From Halorussus salinisoli (GTDB taxonomy: Archaea; Halobacteriota; Halobacteria; Halobacteriales; Haladaptataceae), in the NCBI GenBank assembly GCA_005239435.1, contig SZNP01000001.1, forward strand, positions 1,116,001 through 1,180,000: a DNA stretch of 64,000 nt. The letters are read 5' to 3'. Position 1 is the first letter of the stretch; every line of letters starts with the position of its first letter. Under the pieces are notes generated by a model, which made no database searches, was not told the origin of the DNA, and saw nothing but the letters and a program-made list of their open reading frames with translations. Below are positions 43,130 through 51,407 of the stretch, one piece after another. Made by a program: the position numbers and the translations under genes.

Positions 43130-43301
43130 GTGCCCCGAGATATTACCTGAGCGTATTAAACATCCACGATTTTATTCGTATAAGGAATATTCAAAATGCG
43201 GTTTGGTATCAGCAGTCACGGACGAAGACGGTCGAGAGAAGCTGTAGGCGGAAAATCGGAAAGTTCGGCCGACGCCTCGGTTTCGGTCGGCGAAGTACGT
43301 C

Positions 43302-45185
43302 CTACCGACCCGTGAAGTGTGGGTGCTTGCTGACGTGCTTCGGCAGGTATCGCTTCTTCTTCGGCAAGTCGCCGACGTCGGCAATAACTGCCTCCTGCAA
43401 CTCCTCGAAGGTCATCTCGCGCTCGTCGCCCTCGCCGCGGACGGTGACCTTGAAAGCCTCTTCGTCGTCGCCGTCGTCTGCGTCCATCTCGCGGTCGCCG
43501 ACGACCACGTAGTAGGGCACCCAGTCGGTCTCGGCTCTGGCGATTCGCTTGCCGACCGACTCGTCGCGTTCGTCCACGTCGGCCCGGACGCCCTCGGATT
43601 CGAGGTCGTCGGCGAGCGCGTCGCAGTACTCGACGTGGTCCTCGCCGACGGGGACGAACCGAACCTGGGTGGGCGAGAGCCACGTCGGGAGGCGCGGGGT
43701 CTCGCGCTTGGCGGCCGCCTCCAGCAGGGCGGCCAGCACGCGCTCGATACCGCCCGACGGCGAGTAGTGCAGGATGGGCGGGTGGCGGGTCCCGTCGCCC
43801 GTGCTGTACTCGATGTCGAACCGCTCGGCGCTCTCCACGTCGATCTGGACCGTCGGGTTCTCGATGGGTCGGCCGAGTTGGTCGATGGCCGCGAAGTCTA
43901 TCTTGGCCGACCAGTAGTGGTGGCGCTCGGGCAGGATTTCGAGCAGTGCGGGCTTGTCGAGGTCGTCCACGAGCGACTCGACCCACTCCCGGTTGTCGTC
44001 GTAGAACTGCCGAGTCATCCGAATCGCCGGCTCGTAGTTCAGGCCGAGGTCCTCGCTGGTCCGGAGGGAGAGTTTGGCCTGGGCTTCGAGTTCGTCTTTG
44101 GCCTGCTCCAGGTCCCGGGTCGCGGTGTGCATGTCGGGCATCGTGAACGCGCGCTGGCGCTTCAGTCCCATCACTTCGCCTCGCTGTTCGCGCCGGAACG
44201 AGTAGGTGGACATCTCGTAGATGCGAAGCGGGAGGTCGCTTTCGGCGACGTGCATGTCCCGCATGATGGAGAACTGGCCGAAGCAGGCCGCGAACCGCAG
44301 CATCATCCGGCGGTCGCCCGACTCGAAGCGATACTGGCGCTCGCCGAACTCGTCGGCGTGTTCGCGGATTGCACGCACGCCGAGGTCGTACATGACGGGC
44401 GTCTCGACCGGCATCCCGCCGTAGTCGACCACCAGGTCGTTCACGTACTCCATCAGCGAGTCACGGACCAACTTGCCGCGAGGGTACCACCGGAGGTTGC
44501 CCACGTCGCTGAGTTCGTCGTAGCCGACCAGTTCCTTCTCCTGCATGAGTTCGACGTGCGGCGGTCGTTCGCCCTTGCTGGCGGTCTCGCCCTCCACCTC
44601 GTCGGTGACGAAGGCGCGCATGTCGTCGCTCACGCGGTCGGCGTCCTCGGCGTCGAGAGACGAGATGGCGTCGGTCTCGGGGAGGGGCACGGTTCCGCCG
44701 TCGGGAAACGACAGCCGCCAGTCGCTCGGCGCGCGTTCGGCCTCGGCGGCATCCTCGCCGCGGTCGGGCGTGACGTGCCGGGAGAGTTCCGAGAGGGGAT
44801 GGCCCTTACAGGAGACCTCGAACGCCTTGTACCAACCGAAGGGCGCGCGCAGGACCTCGAAGTCGGCTTCGAGTTCGGATTCGAGATTCCGGAGGACGGT
44901 CTTGGCGCTCTCCGGCCCGGCGAGGTCGTCGCTCAGGTGGGCGTAGGGGTAGAGGACGACCTTCCGGGTGTTGAGCTGTCGGGTCACGTCCCGGAGTTCG
45001 TCGGCGGCGTTCTCGACCACGGCGTCGAGGTCGGTCTCGTCCTCGCTCTCGACGCTGACGAACGCGGTCACGCAGTCCTCCATCCGGCCCTCCATCGGGA
45101 CGCCCTCGGTCTCGGCGAGTCCCTCCCCGGCCTCGGTGGTCGTCTCGAATTCGAGGTGGTCGGAGTGGACGAACAGGAGTCGCAT
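43302..45185 (-). CDS. thrS: Threonyl-tRNA synthetase, archaeal type
   Basis: 627 residues from ATG 45185. The N-terminal domain (about 1-145: RLLFVHSDHLEFETTTEAGEG, VLYPYAHLSDDLAG, APFGWYKAFEVSCKGHPLSELS) is the archaeal editing domain related to D-aminoacyl-tRNA deacylase, which removes serine from tRNA-Thr. The class II catalytic core has YGGMPVETPVMYD, YEMSTYSFRREQRGEVMGLKRQRAFTMPDMHT and the motif-3 region SPSGGIERVLAALLEAA. The C-terminal anticodon domain follows to FTGR. Upstream in-frame codons to 45404 lack conservation. Confidence 0.96.
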   Translation of the reverse strand: MRLLFVHSDHLEFETTTEAGEGLAETEGVPMEGRMEDCVTAFVSVESEDETDLDAVVENAADELRDVTRQLNTRKVVLYPYAHLSDDLAGPESAKTVLRNLESELEADFEVLRAPFGWYKAFEVSCKGHPLSELSRHVTPDRGEDAAEAERAPSDWRLSFPDGGTVPLPETDAISSLDAEDADRVSDDMRAFVTDEVEGETASKGERPPHVELMQEKELVGYDELSDVGNLRWYPRGKLVRDSLMEYVNDLVVDYGGMPVETPVMYDLGVRAIREHADEFGERQYRFESGDRRMMLRFAACFGQFSIMRDMHVAESDLPLRIYEMSTYSFRREQRGEVMGLKRQRAFTMPDMHTATRDLEQAKDELEAQAKLSLRTSEDLGLNYEPAIRMTRQFYDDNREWVESLVDDLDKPALLEILPERHHYWSAKIDFAAIDQLGRPIENPTVQIDVESAERFDIEYSTGDGTRHPPILHYSPSGGIERVLAALLEAAAKRETPRLPTWLSPTQVRFVPVGEDHVEYCDALADDLESEGVRADVDERDESVGKRIARAETDWVPYYVVVGDREMDADDGDDEEAFKVTVRGEGDEREMTFEELQEAVIADVGDLPKKKRYLPKHVSKHPHFTGR

Positions 45186-45772
45186 AGGGTGATTGACCGT
45201 TTCTGCGGTGAAAAGGATGCCGGGACTCGGGGGTCGTTCGCGCTCGGGTGTCGGCGGATTCCGGACTCTCGGACGATCCACTTCGCTTGCCGGAACGATT
45301 TCGTCGGGCTTCGAACTCACGCGGCCGGGCTCGACGCCGTTAGTGTCGCGCCAGTACGCGCCGGGCCAGAGATAAGAATATTTCTTATACCCATACGTAC
45401 ACACTTTTAGAAATTGTTTAATTAGGTCTTCGTCAGACCACTTCCGACTGTCGGCGCTCCGACGATGCGCCCTCCGGTCGCGCGACGGCCGACCAACCGC
45501 TGTGACGCCCTCTATGGCTTCGTGGAACGGACCACGCGCGGGTACGCTCGGTGAAGTAACCGCCGCGGGTGGCGCGGCGGTTGGTGGATACCGTGGCCGC
45601 GCGGGGCTTTCGTGACGTTCACAGTCTCGGTTACTGTCGGACCTGTAGCAATGCAGAGCGAACAGACGAAGATTTCACCGATTTACGACTCGGAGAACAC
45701 CAAATCTGCGTAGCAGTAGGCACCTAAAGCGTTTTACGGCGTGAACGACTATTCGGAGGCAAGAACGAACTG
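45186..45772. other. Gap with possible structured RNA between thrS and fxsA
   Basis: No protein gene recognised. AT-rich sequence (45370-45425) with a TATA-like tgtttaatta is followed by GC-rich, self-complementary DNA (45440-45610): GTCGGC pairs with GCCGAC, ACCAACCGC (from about 45490) can pair with GCGGTTGGT (about 45576-45584), and AACCGCCGC pairs with GCGGCGGTT (45559-45581), the last two being mutually exclusive. Candidate RNA only. Confidence 0.3.
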
Positions 45773-46357
45773 ATGTTCAAGCGCGCACTGATAGCACTCC
45801 TACTCATCCCGCTCGTGGACGCGCTGTTCCTCGTCTTCGTAGCGACGCAACTCGGGGCCGTCCTCACGGTCGCGCTCGTCGTCCTGACCGCGCTGGTCGG
45901 GACGCTGTTCGTCCGCGCCGAGGGCCGCCACACCGTCCGGCGACTCCAGGAGACCCTCGGCGAGGGCGAGGTCCCGGCCGACGAACTGACCGACGGCGCT
46001 CTGCTCATCGCGGCGGGCGCGTTCCTGCTCACGCCCGGTCTCGTCACCGACGCCGTCGGGTTCCTGCTCGCGTTCCCGCCCTCGCGCATCCTCGTGCGCG
46101 AGGCGGTCCAGAAGTGGGTCGTCAAGCCCTACGTCGAGAAGAAGACCGGCGGGTTCGCCACCGGCAACGTCTACACCTTCGGGTTCCCGAACGCCGAGGA
46201 CGTGGGCGCGAGCGGGTCCGGTACCGGCGCGGGCGCAGGCGGGTCGGGCGCAGGCGGGTCGGCGACGAGAAGCCAGTCCGACTCCTCCGACGACACCTAC
46301 CGCGTGGACGACGACTCCTACGACATCGAGTTCGAGGACAGCGACGACGACGATTAG
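45773..46357 (+). CDS. fxsA: FxsA family membrane protein
   Basis: 194 residues. The FxsA core is RALIALLLIPLVDALFLVFVATQLGAVLTVALVVLTALVGTLFVRAEG, then GALLIAAGAFLLTPGLVTDAVGFLLAFPPSR, giving three to four membrane helices. In E. coli the protein eases F-plasmid exclusion of phage T7; its general role is unclear. The C-terminal about 55 residues are a Gly/Ala/Ser then Asp-rich tail, probably cytoplasmic and halophile-specific. Confidence 0.88.
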   Translation: MFKRALIALLLIPLVDALFLVFVATQLGAVLTVALVVLTALVGTLFVRAEGRHTVRRLQETLGEGEVPADELTDGALLIAAGAFLLTPGLVTDAVGFLLAFPPSRILVREAVQKWVVKPYVEKKTGGFATGNVYTFGFPNAEDVGASGSGTGAGAGGSGAGGSATRSQSDSSDDTYRVDDDSYDIEFEDSDDDD

Positions 46358-46436
46358 TCGGCCCGAACCGGTGGAGTAACCGGACGCTTTCGCCGGGAAA
46401 CTCCGTGAGGGCGTCCCGAACCGCCGTCGAAAGGAA

Positions 46437-46446
46437 ACGCTTAAAC
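46437..46446 (+). promoter_or_regulatory. Promoter of tRNA-Ile
   Basis: A TATA-like acgcttaaac lies about 35-43 bases before the mature tRNA 5' end. The transcript would begin with a hairpin GGGCGC-11 nt-GCGCCC (46454-46476) just ahead of the tRNA. Confidence 0.45.
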
Positions 46447-46479
46447 ATTCAAGGGCGCAAGCAGTGAATGCGCCCGAAC

Positions 46480-46553
46480 GGGCCAATAGCTCAATCAGGT
46501 TGAGCGCTCGGCTGATAACCGGGAGGTTCGCGGTTCAAATCCGCGTTGGCCCA
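46480..46553 (+). tRNA. trnI: tRNA-Ile (GAU)
   Basis: 74-nt cloverleaf. The acceptor stem GGGCCAA pairs with TTGGCCC, discriminator A; D arm GCTC/GAGC; anticodon stem CTCGG/CCGGG with loop CTGATAA (anticodon GAT); T arm CGCGG-TTCAAAT-CCGCG. No intron. CCA is not encoded. It reads AUC/AUU as isoleucine. Confidence 0.97.
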
Positions 46554-46660
46554 CTTCCTTTGCGATTTCTGTGAGGGACTTGGACTTTCCTGGCGCTATA
46601 TTTTCGTCATTTCGTGGTGGTGATGAACAACCGGAACAAAGGCTCGCAGTAACGTTCGGA

Positions 46661-46930
46661 TTACTCCCCGGCCAACTCTCGCACACTCCACGAAATCCCG
46701 ATTCCCGCGACCAACAACACCACCAGATTGAACGCCGCCCGGAACAGCGGCCGATACTGGTGGGAGATGAACGTGTTGATGGTCGCGTTCACGCTGGCGT
46801 ACAGTTGAATCACCGCGACCACAGCCAGCAGGGTGAACAGCCCCAGCGCGGCCCGGTAGAGGTTCGTCCGAATCTCGAAGTCGGTGGTCGATTCGTCGGG
46901 TATCTCGGCGTCGGTGTTGGCTTCGCTCAT
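46661..46930 (-). CDS. Small membrane protein paired with the PGF-CTERM protein
   Basis: 89 residues from ATG 46930, which overlaps the stop of the upstream gene (ATGA), so the two are coupled. Two hydrophobic helices, about 28-48 and 62-80, with an acidic N-terminus (MSEANTDAEIPDESTTDFE). No family recognised. It probably sits in the membrane beside the surface protein encoded upstream. Confidence 0.7.
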   Translation of the reverse strand: MSEANTDAEIPDESTTDFEIRTNLYRAALGLFTLLAVVAVIQLYASVNATINTFISHQYRPLFRAAFNLVVLLVAGIGISWSVRELAGE

Positions 46931-47952
46931 GAGTTGCTCCGTCTTCGTGCGAGGAGTAGCGCGCCGGCCAGCGCGAGGGCGGCCACGCCCGCGCCGAATC
47001 CGGGCACGCCGCCGTCGGCCGCCGCACCCTCCTCGATGGTCGTCTTCTCGTAGTCTCGCTGTTCGTCCGCGCTGTCGCCTTCGAAGTCGCTGACCTCCAG
47101 ACCGACCTCTCGGACGGTCTCGTTGGCTTCGACGGTCTCGGTCGGGTTCAGGTTCGCCACGCTCCGGGCCGTGCCGACGATGACGCCGTCCTTCCACAGC
47201 ACCGCGTCGAGGTAGTAGTTGTAGCCGTCGGGCACGTCGAGTTCGACGCTCGGGGTGGCGGTCCGGCCCGGTCGGACGGTGCCGACCTCGGCCGAGGCGC
47301 GGTCGGCGACGATGTTCGAGTCGGCCTGCCGGGCGGTGAACACGACTCGCAACTCCTCCGAGGCGGCGTCGCCCTCGTTGGTGAGGAACGTCGAGACGTC
47401 GAGGGTCGTCCGGTTGTCCGAGGCGCTCTGGACGGTGTACTCTATCGGCGGGAGACCGTCGCCGCCCTGCCAGTGGAACCGGACGCTGGTCTTGGCGTAC
47501 TCGGGCGTCAGGGTGCCGACGCCGCTGACCTCTTTGCTCCCCTGAGCGATTCGCTCGTCGTCGCGGTACACGATGGTCTCGACGCGATAGCCGCCCGCCC
47601 GTTCGACCGAGACGTTCTGGAGGACCGAGACCTCTCGGTCGCCCGAGACGGGCGGGACGGCGGTCTGTTTCGTCGTCTCGACCAGTCCGGATTCGAGGTG
47701 GACCGCCCGAACGAGGACGGTCACGTTCTCGGAGTGACCTCTGGAGTGGGCGAGGCGGGTGTCGACTTGCAAGGTCGCGGTGCCGCCCGACACCGTGCCG
47801 GGCGCGATGGACACCTCCTGGATGTCGAGGTGGCCGGGCCGAACTGGGTCGGGTTCGGAGTCGGCTATCGCGCCGGGGACCGCGGCGACGGCGAGGACGG
47901 ACACCGCGACGACGAGGGCGATTCCGCCGGCCAGCATCGTCTCGCGGTTCAT
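46927..47952 (-). CDS. PGF-CTERM surface protein
   Basis: 341 residues from ATG 47952. A Sec-type signal helix (LAGGIALVVAVSVLAVAAVPGAIA) and a C-terminal PGF-CTERM tripartite signal (VPGFGAGVAALALAGALLLARRRS) show a secreted protein to be cut and lipid-anchored by archaeosortase A. The body has Ig-like beta strands with Asn-x-Ser/Thr sites (NVTV, NVSV, NRTT, NETV) for N-glycosylation. Function unknown. It is co-translated with the two-helix protein at 46661-46930. Confidence 0.85.
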   Translation of the reverse strand: MNRETMLAGGIALVVAVSVLAVAAVPGAIADSEPDPVRPGHLDIQEVSIAPGTVSGGTATLQVDTRLAHSRGHSENVTVLVRAVHLESGLVETTKQTAVPPVSGDREVSVLQNVSVERAGGYRVETIVYRDDERIAQGSKEVSGVGTLTPEYAKTSVRFHWQGGDGLPPIEYTVQSASDNRTTLDVSTFLTNEGDAASEELRVVFTARQADSNIVADRASAEVGTVRPGRTATPSVELDVPDGYNYYLDAVLWKDGVIVGTARSVANLNPTETVEANETVREVGLEVSDFEGDSADEQRDYEKTTIEEGAAADGGVPGFGAGVAALALAGALLLARRRSNS

Positions 47953-48262
47953 GTACCGTAGCTCACAGGTGGGTATAAAGTGTTTTGTGGTGTGAGGCGT
48001 TTCGACGATGAGGATTTCGACCGCGCGAATCGAGACACATCGACGCCGTGAAGCGCCCCGTAGTCCGTGACGGGTTCTGAAACTCGAACGGTTCCGCCCG
48101 CGAGTCCCGACTGCGAACAGACCCAAGGTGACCGAGTCCTAACGCTTCGTCGATGTACGCAGGCACGATCGAGACGCCCTGCTGTCTCCGTAACGACGTC
48201 ACTCGTACCACCGACTCCGCGGACGGTACCGGTTCGGCGCGCCCGGCGGAGGCGAGCGACCG
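47953..48262. other. Divergent intergenic region, no gene seen
   Basis: 310 bases between the divergent PGF-CTERM and HAD genes. A TATA-like gtataaag at about 47973-47980 reads toward the PGF-CTERM gene on the minus strand. Nothing else is recognised. Confidence 0.4.
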
Positions 48263-49036
48263 ATGACGGTCCGAAGCGTCGTCCTCGACGCGGACGGCAC
48301 CCTCGTCCGCGGCGACGAACCGATACCGGGCGCAATCGAGGCGGTCGACCGACTCCGCGAGCGCGGCCTCGACCTCCTCGTGCTGTCGAACAATCCGACT
48401 CGAACTCCGGCCGACTACGCCGACTGGCTCGCCGAACTCGGGTTTGCCGTCGGTCCGGACGACGTGGTCACGTCGGGGTCGCTCACGGCCGACTACGTGG
48501 CCGCCGAGTATCCCGACGCTGCGACCTACCTGCTCGGTGAAGCGGGCCTGCGGGAGATGCTGGCGGCCCGCGGGGTCACGCTCGTCGCCGACCCCGACGC
48601 CGCCGAAGTCGTCGTCGCCTCCATCGACCGCGAGTTCACCTACGACCGACTCCGGGAGGCCCTCTGGGCGCTCGACGGTTCTGCCTTCGTGGCGACCGAC
48701 CCCGACCGCACGATTCCCGCGCCGGACCGACCAGTGCCGGGGTCGGGTCCCATCGTCGCCGCCGTCGCGGAGGCCGCGAACCGCGACCCCGACGCGATGC
48801 TCGGCAAGCCGGCCCAGACCGCCGCGGAGGCGGTCGAATCCCGGGTCGCCGGACGGGGCAGGGAGGTTCTGGTCGTCGGCGACCGACTCGACACGGACGT
48901 CGCCTTGGGCGAGCGCGCGGGCATGGCGACCGCGCTCGTCTGCTCGGGGGTGAGTACGCGCGCGGACGCGGAGGTCTCGGACGTAACTCCGGATTACGTG
49001 ATCGACTCCGCGGCGGACGTGGAGTCGCTGTTGTAA
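48263..49036 (+). CDS. HAD-superfamily (type IIA, NagD-like) phosphatase
   Basis: 257 residues. The nucleophile motif is VVLDADGTL (Asp9, Asp11), motif II is VLSNNPTRTP, the type IIA cap lies between, then MLGKPAQTAAEAV and the acidic motif VVGDRLDTDVALGERAGM. It resembles NagD/phosphoglycolate phosphatases. It probably hydrolyses a small sugar or nucleoside phosphate; the exact substrate is unknown. Confidence 0.9.
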   Translation: MTVRSVVLDADGTLVRGDEPIPGAIEAVDRLRERGLDLLVLSNNPTRTPADYADWLAELGFAVGPDDVVTSGSLTADYVAAEYPDAATYLLGEAGLREMLAARGVTLVADPDAAEVVVASIDREFTYDRLREALWALDGSAFVATDPDRTIPAPDRPVPGSGPIVAAVAEAANRDPDAMLGKPAQTAAEAVESRVAGRGREVLVVGDRLDTDVALGERAGMATALVCSGVSTRADAEVSDVTPDYVIDSAADVESLL

Positions 49037-49224
49037 CTCACCGCGCCCGGCCAGTCCTCGGACTTCTTCGATGCGCCCGCGGCGTCCACCACGCGGGGTT
49101 CGTCGTCGGAGGCGTCGACGTGGTCGGTGAATGCACCTCCGACGGTCGCCCCGTCGGTAACCGTGAACCAACCGCCAGAGGCGATGCGGAACGGTCTTTA
49201 CCGGTACGGCCGGAAACGGGCCAT

Positions 49225-49698
49225 ATGGACACCTACGAACTGGACGAGGTGGACAAAGGCATCCTCTACTATCTCCAGCAAGACGCGCGCAACACCACCA
49301 GTACCGAGATGGCAGAGGAGTTGGACATCACGGCCAGCACGGTCCGTAATCGGCTCACCAACTTGGAAGAGGAGGGCGTCATCGAACAGTACGTCCCCCA
49401 ACTCGACTACGAAAAGGCGGGGTTCCAACTCAGAGTGTTGTTCGTCTGTACGGCACCCGACGAACCCGAGAACTTCGCTCAGGACGTGCTCGAACAGGAA
49501 GGCGTCGTCGCCGTCCGCGAACTGCTCGCCGGGGCCGAGAACCTCCACGTCGAGGCGGTCGGTACCGACACCGACCACCTGACCGAAATAGCGGACTCCC
49601 TCCGCGAGATGGGTCTCGAAATCGTCCGGTCGGACGTGCTGAAAGCCCAACTCCACCAGCCGTTCAATCACTTCGGGACGTCCGTCAGTGACGACTAG
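49225..49698 (+). CDS. Lrp/AsnC family transcriptional regulator
   Basis: 157 residues from ATG 49225. HTH domain (LDEVDKGILYYLQQDARNTTSTEMAEELDITASTVRNRLTNLEEEGVI, about 5-52) followed by a RAM ligand-binding domain (PENFAQDVLEQEGVVAVRELLAGAENLHVEAVGTD). Lrp proteins form octamers or dimers and respond to amino acids or metabolites. The upstream ATG 49120 adds a non-HTH stretch and is rejected. Confidence 0.9.
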   Translation: MDTYELDEVDKGILYYLQQDARNTTSTEMAEELDITASTVRNRLTNLEEEGVIEQYVPQLDYEKAGFQLRVLFVCTAPDEPENFAQDVLEQEGVVAVRELLAGAENLHVEAVGTDTDHLTEIADSLREMGLEIVRSDVLKAQLHQPFNHFGTSVSDD

Positions 49699-49872
49699 AG
49701 TCGGACGTGACGAAGTTACGGATACGTTTCACTTCTGCTAACGTAGCAGTTCCACGAGGAGTGGTAATAGCAGTCCCTGGGTTGCCAAATTAGCAGTGAA
49801 CTCTCATTCTAGAGGACATGAGGATATTCTTTCCACCATATTTTTGCGTCTATGTCCGCATTTCTCGTCCAG

Positions 49873-50124
49873 ATGAGCGACGAGTCACGCCCGATCAGCG
49901 AAAAAGTAATCGCGGAAATTGCGGACCGAAAGAAGGTAAAGTCGACGGAATTGCGCCCGCCGCTCTACGAGACCATCGATTTGGAAGCTTTGGACGCCCT
50001 CTTCTCGCCCGGTCACGACGGTGGAGTAAGGGACTGCGACGGACACGTCGAGTTCACGTACGATTCGTATCGGGTTCGGGTCGAAAGCGACGGGTCCGTC
50101 GTCGTCAGTTCGGGTGAAGCGTAA
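49873..50124 (+). CDS. HalOD1 output-domain protein
   Basis: 83 residues from ATG 49873, placed about 30 bases after a TATA-like catattttt (49838-49846), so leaderless. The HalOD1 pattern is clear: ISEKVIAEIADRKKVKSTELRPPLYETIDLEALDALF, then VEFTYDSYRVRVESDGSVVV. These small proteins are common in haloarchaea and follow signalling or regulatory genes; their action is unknown. Its TAA overlaps the ATG of the next gene by one base. Confidence 0.85.
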   Translation: MSDESRPISEKVIAEIADRKKVKSTELRPPLYETIDLEALDALFSPGHDGGVRDCDGHVEFTYDSYRVRVESDGSVVVSSGEA

Positions 50125-50450
50125 TGACGCGGTTTCGATTCGACTGCGCGTACTGCGACGAACTCGTCGTGACCGATACCGTCGATGCGGTGAAACGGGA
50201 GGCTAAAGCGCACCTCGAAACCCACCGTACCGAACTGAAAGAGGTGTTTACCGTCGCGTTCGGCGGGACTAACTGCTACAACGACTGCGGATTCGTCTTC
50301 CCGGAGGAAGTCGACGACGAGGTCGGCTTCGACTGTCCCGCGTGCGGTCACGACAACTTCCCGCCGTTCGTCCATCAGTACGTCTACTGGCGGATAGAGA
50401 AGACGCCTCGCGTGACTTCGTCCGAAGGCGAATCCGACGGTGGGCGTTGA
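50124..50450 (+). CDS. Small cysteine-rich (zinc-binding) protein coupled to HalOD1
   Basis: 108 residues. Two Cys pairs: CAYC near the start (residues 8-11), and CPAC in VGFDCPACGHDNFPPF, with NCYNDCGF between. The architecture suggests one or two zinc ribbons. The ATG is overlapped by the TAA of the HalOD1 gene, so the two probably act together. I do not recognise the family. Confidence 0.7.
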   Translation: MTRFRFDCAYCDELVVTDTVDAVKREAKAHLETHRTELKEVFTVAFGGTNCYNDCGFVFPEEVDDEVGFDCPACGHDNFPPFVHQYVYWRIEKTPRVTSSEGESDGGR

Positions 50451-50479
50451 GTGCACCCCTCCGACGTTCGGCACGGTCG

Positions 50480-50848
50480 CTACTCCTCGACGTCGCGCGC
50501 GACCGACTCGCGGCGCTCGCCTGCATCGCCGTCCTCGACCTTCTGCCCCCAAAAACCGGGATACTTCACGACTTCCACGTCGCCCTGCACGCGAGTTTGA
50601 CACGAGAGCCGAAGCCCCGAGTCCACGTCGTGGGGCGGTAGGGAGAGGCGTCTGCGCTCGTCGTCGTCCATCTCGCTCACGTCGCCACGAACCTCGACTG
50701 CGCAAGTCCCGCAGGTCGCGTGTCCCCGGCAGTTGAGGTAGTCGGCCGTCCCGTTGTGCGGGGACAGACCCGCGTCGAGCAGGGCATCTCGTAGTATCTC
50801 GCCGTCTTCGCACCCGATTTCGTTCCCCCGGAAGTGAATCGTCGGCAT
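50480..50848 (-). CDS. 2Fe-2S ferredoxin
   Basis: 122 residues. The plant-type ligand set is complete: Cys40, Cys46, Cys49 (LNCRGHATCGTCAVEV) and Cys83 (LSCQT). The loop has C-x5-C-x2-C spacing, which fits chloroplast-type or adrenodoxin-like ferredoxins. It carries single electrons to oxidoreductases. It differs from the longer major haloarchaeal ferredoxin, which has an acidic N-terminal insert. No partner gene is adjacent. Confidence 0.93.
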   Translation of the reverse strand: MPTIHFRGNEIGCEDGEILRDALLDAGLSPHNGTADYLNCRGHATCGTCAVEVRGDVSEMDDDERRRLSLPPHDVDSGLRLSCQTRVQGDVEVVKYPGFWGQKVEDGDAGERRESVARDVEE

Positions 50849-51018
50849 GCCACCGACGTACGACGGGAGAGTTGTTAGGTGTTAGCACTCCAAGAGCGGT
50901 CGGACGCGCTTGGCGGGCGGGCCGTCGAACGAGTAACCGCGACGGCAACGAGACGATGCAGACACATTGGAGAAATATATACTTTGGTTTAGACAATATG
51001 CATACACGAAATGTAATT

Positions 51019-51369
51019 CTATACTTCGTCCGTCGGATGCAGGAACGTCTGGAACTCCACCGCGCGCCCGTCGGGGTCCTCGGCGAAGAACTGGTATATC
51101 TCGTACCGTTCGTTCTCGTGGGGTTCGTCGCGGGCGCGCTCGGACAACTCCTCGTACATCGCGTCCACGTCCTCGCGGTCGGGGTAAACGAAGGTCACGA
51201 TGCCCTCGGTGTCGGCCTCGTCGCGCTCACAGAAGCCGAGAAGTTGGTTGTCGTACTTCAGAATCGTGCAGTCGGGTTGTTCGAGCCACACGTCCGCGCC
51301 GACGGTCTCGGTGTAGAAGCCGACGACGCGCTCCAGGTCGGTGGTGGCGAAGAACGTAATCGCGCTCAC
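51019..51369 (-). CDS. VOC family (glyoxalase/dioxygenase fold) protein
   Basis: 116 residues from GTG 51369. ITFFATTDLERVVGFYTETVGADVWLEQPDCTILKYDNQLLGFCE and YQFFAEDPDGRAVEFQTFLHP give the two beta-alpha-beta-beta-beta units of a VOC protein. Metal ligands are partial (Glu in VEFQ; the early His of true glyoxalases is missing), so it may bind rather than catalyse. GTG is used because no ATG lies near the domain start. Confidence 0.85.
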   Translation of the reverse strand: MSAITFFATTDLERVVGFYTETVGADVWLEQPDCTILKYDNQLLGFCERDEADTEGIVTFVYPDREDVDAMYEELSERARDEPHENERYEIYQFFAEDPDGRAVEFQTFLHPTDEV

Positions 51370-51407
51370 GGCCGGGTAGTCGGAGGCCGACGGCAAAAAA
51401 CCGCCGC

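Noticed and set aside
46571..47053. Plus-strand frame after tRNA-Ile as an integrated element
   Set aside because: It is antisense to two well-supported genes, no integrase is present and the tRNA 3' end is not repeated nearby.
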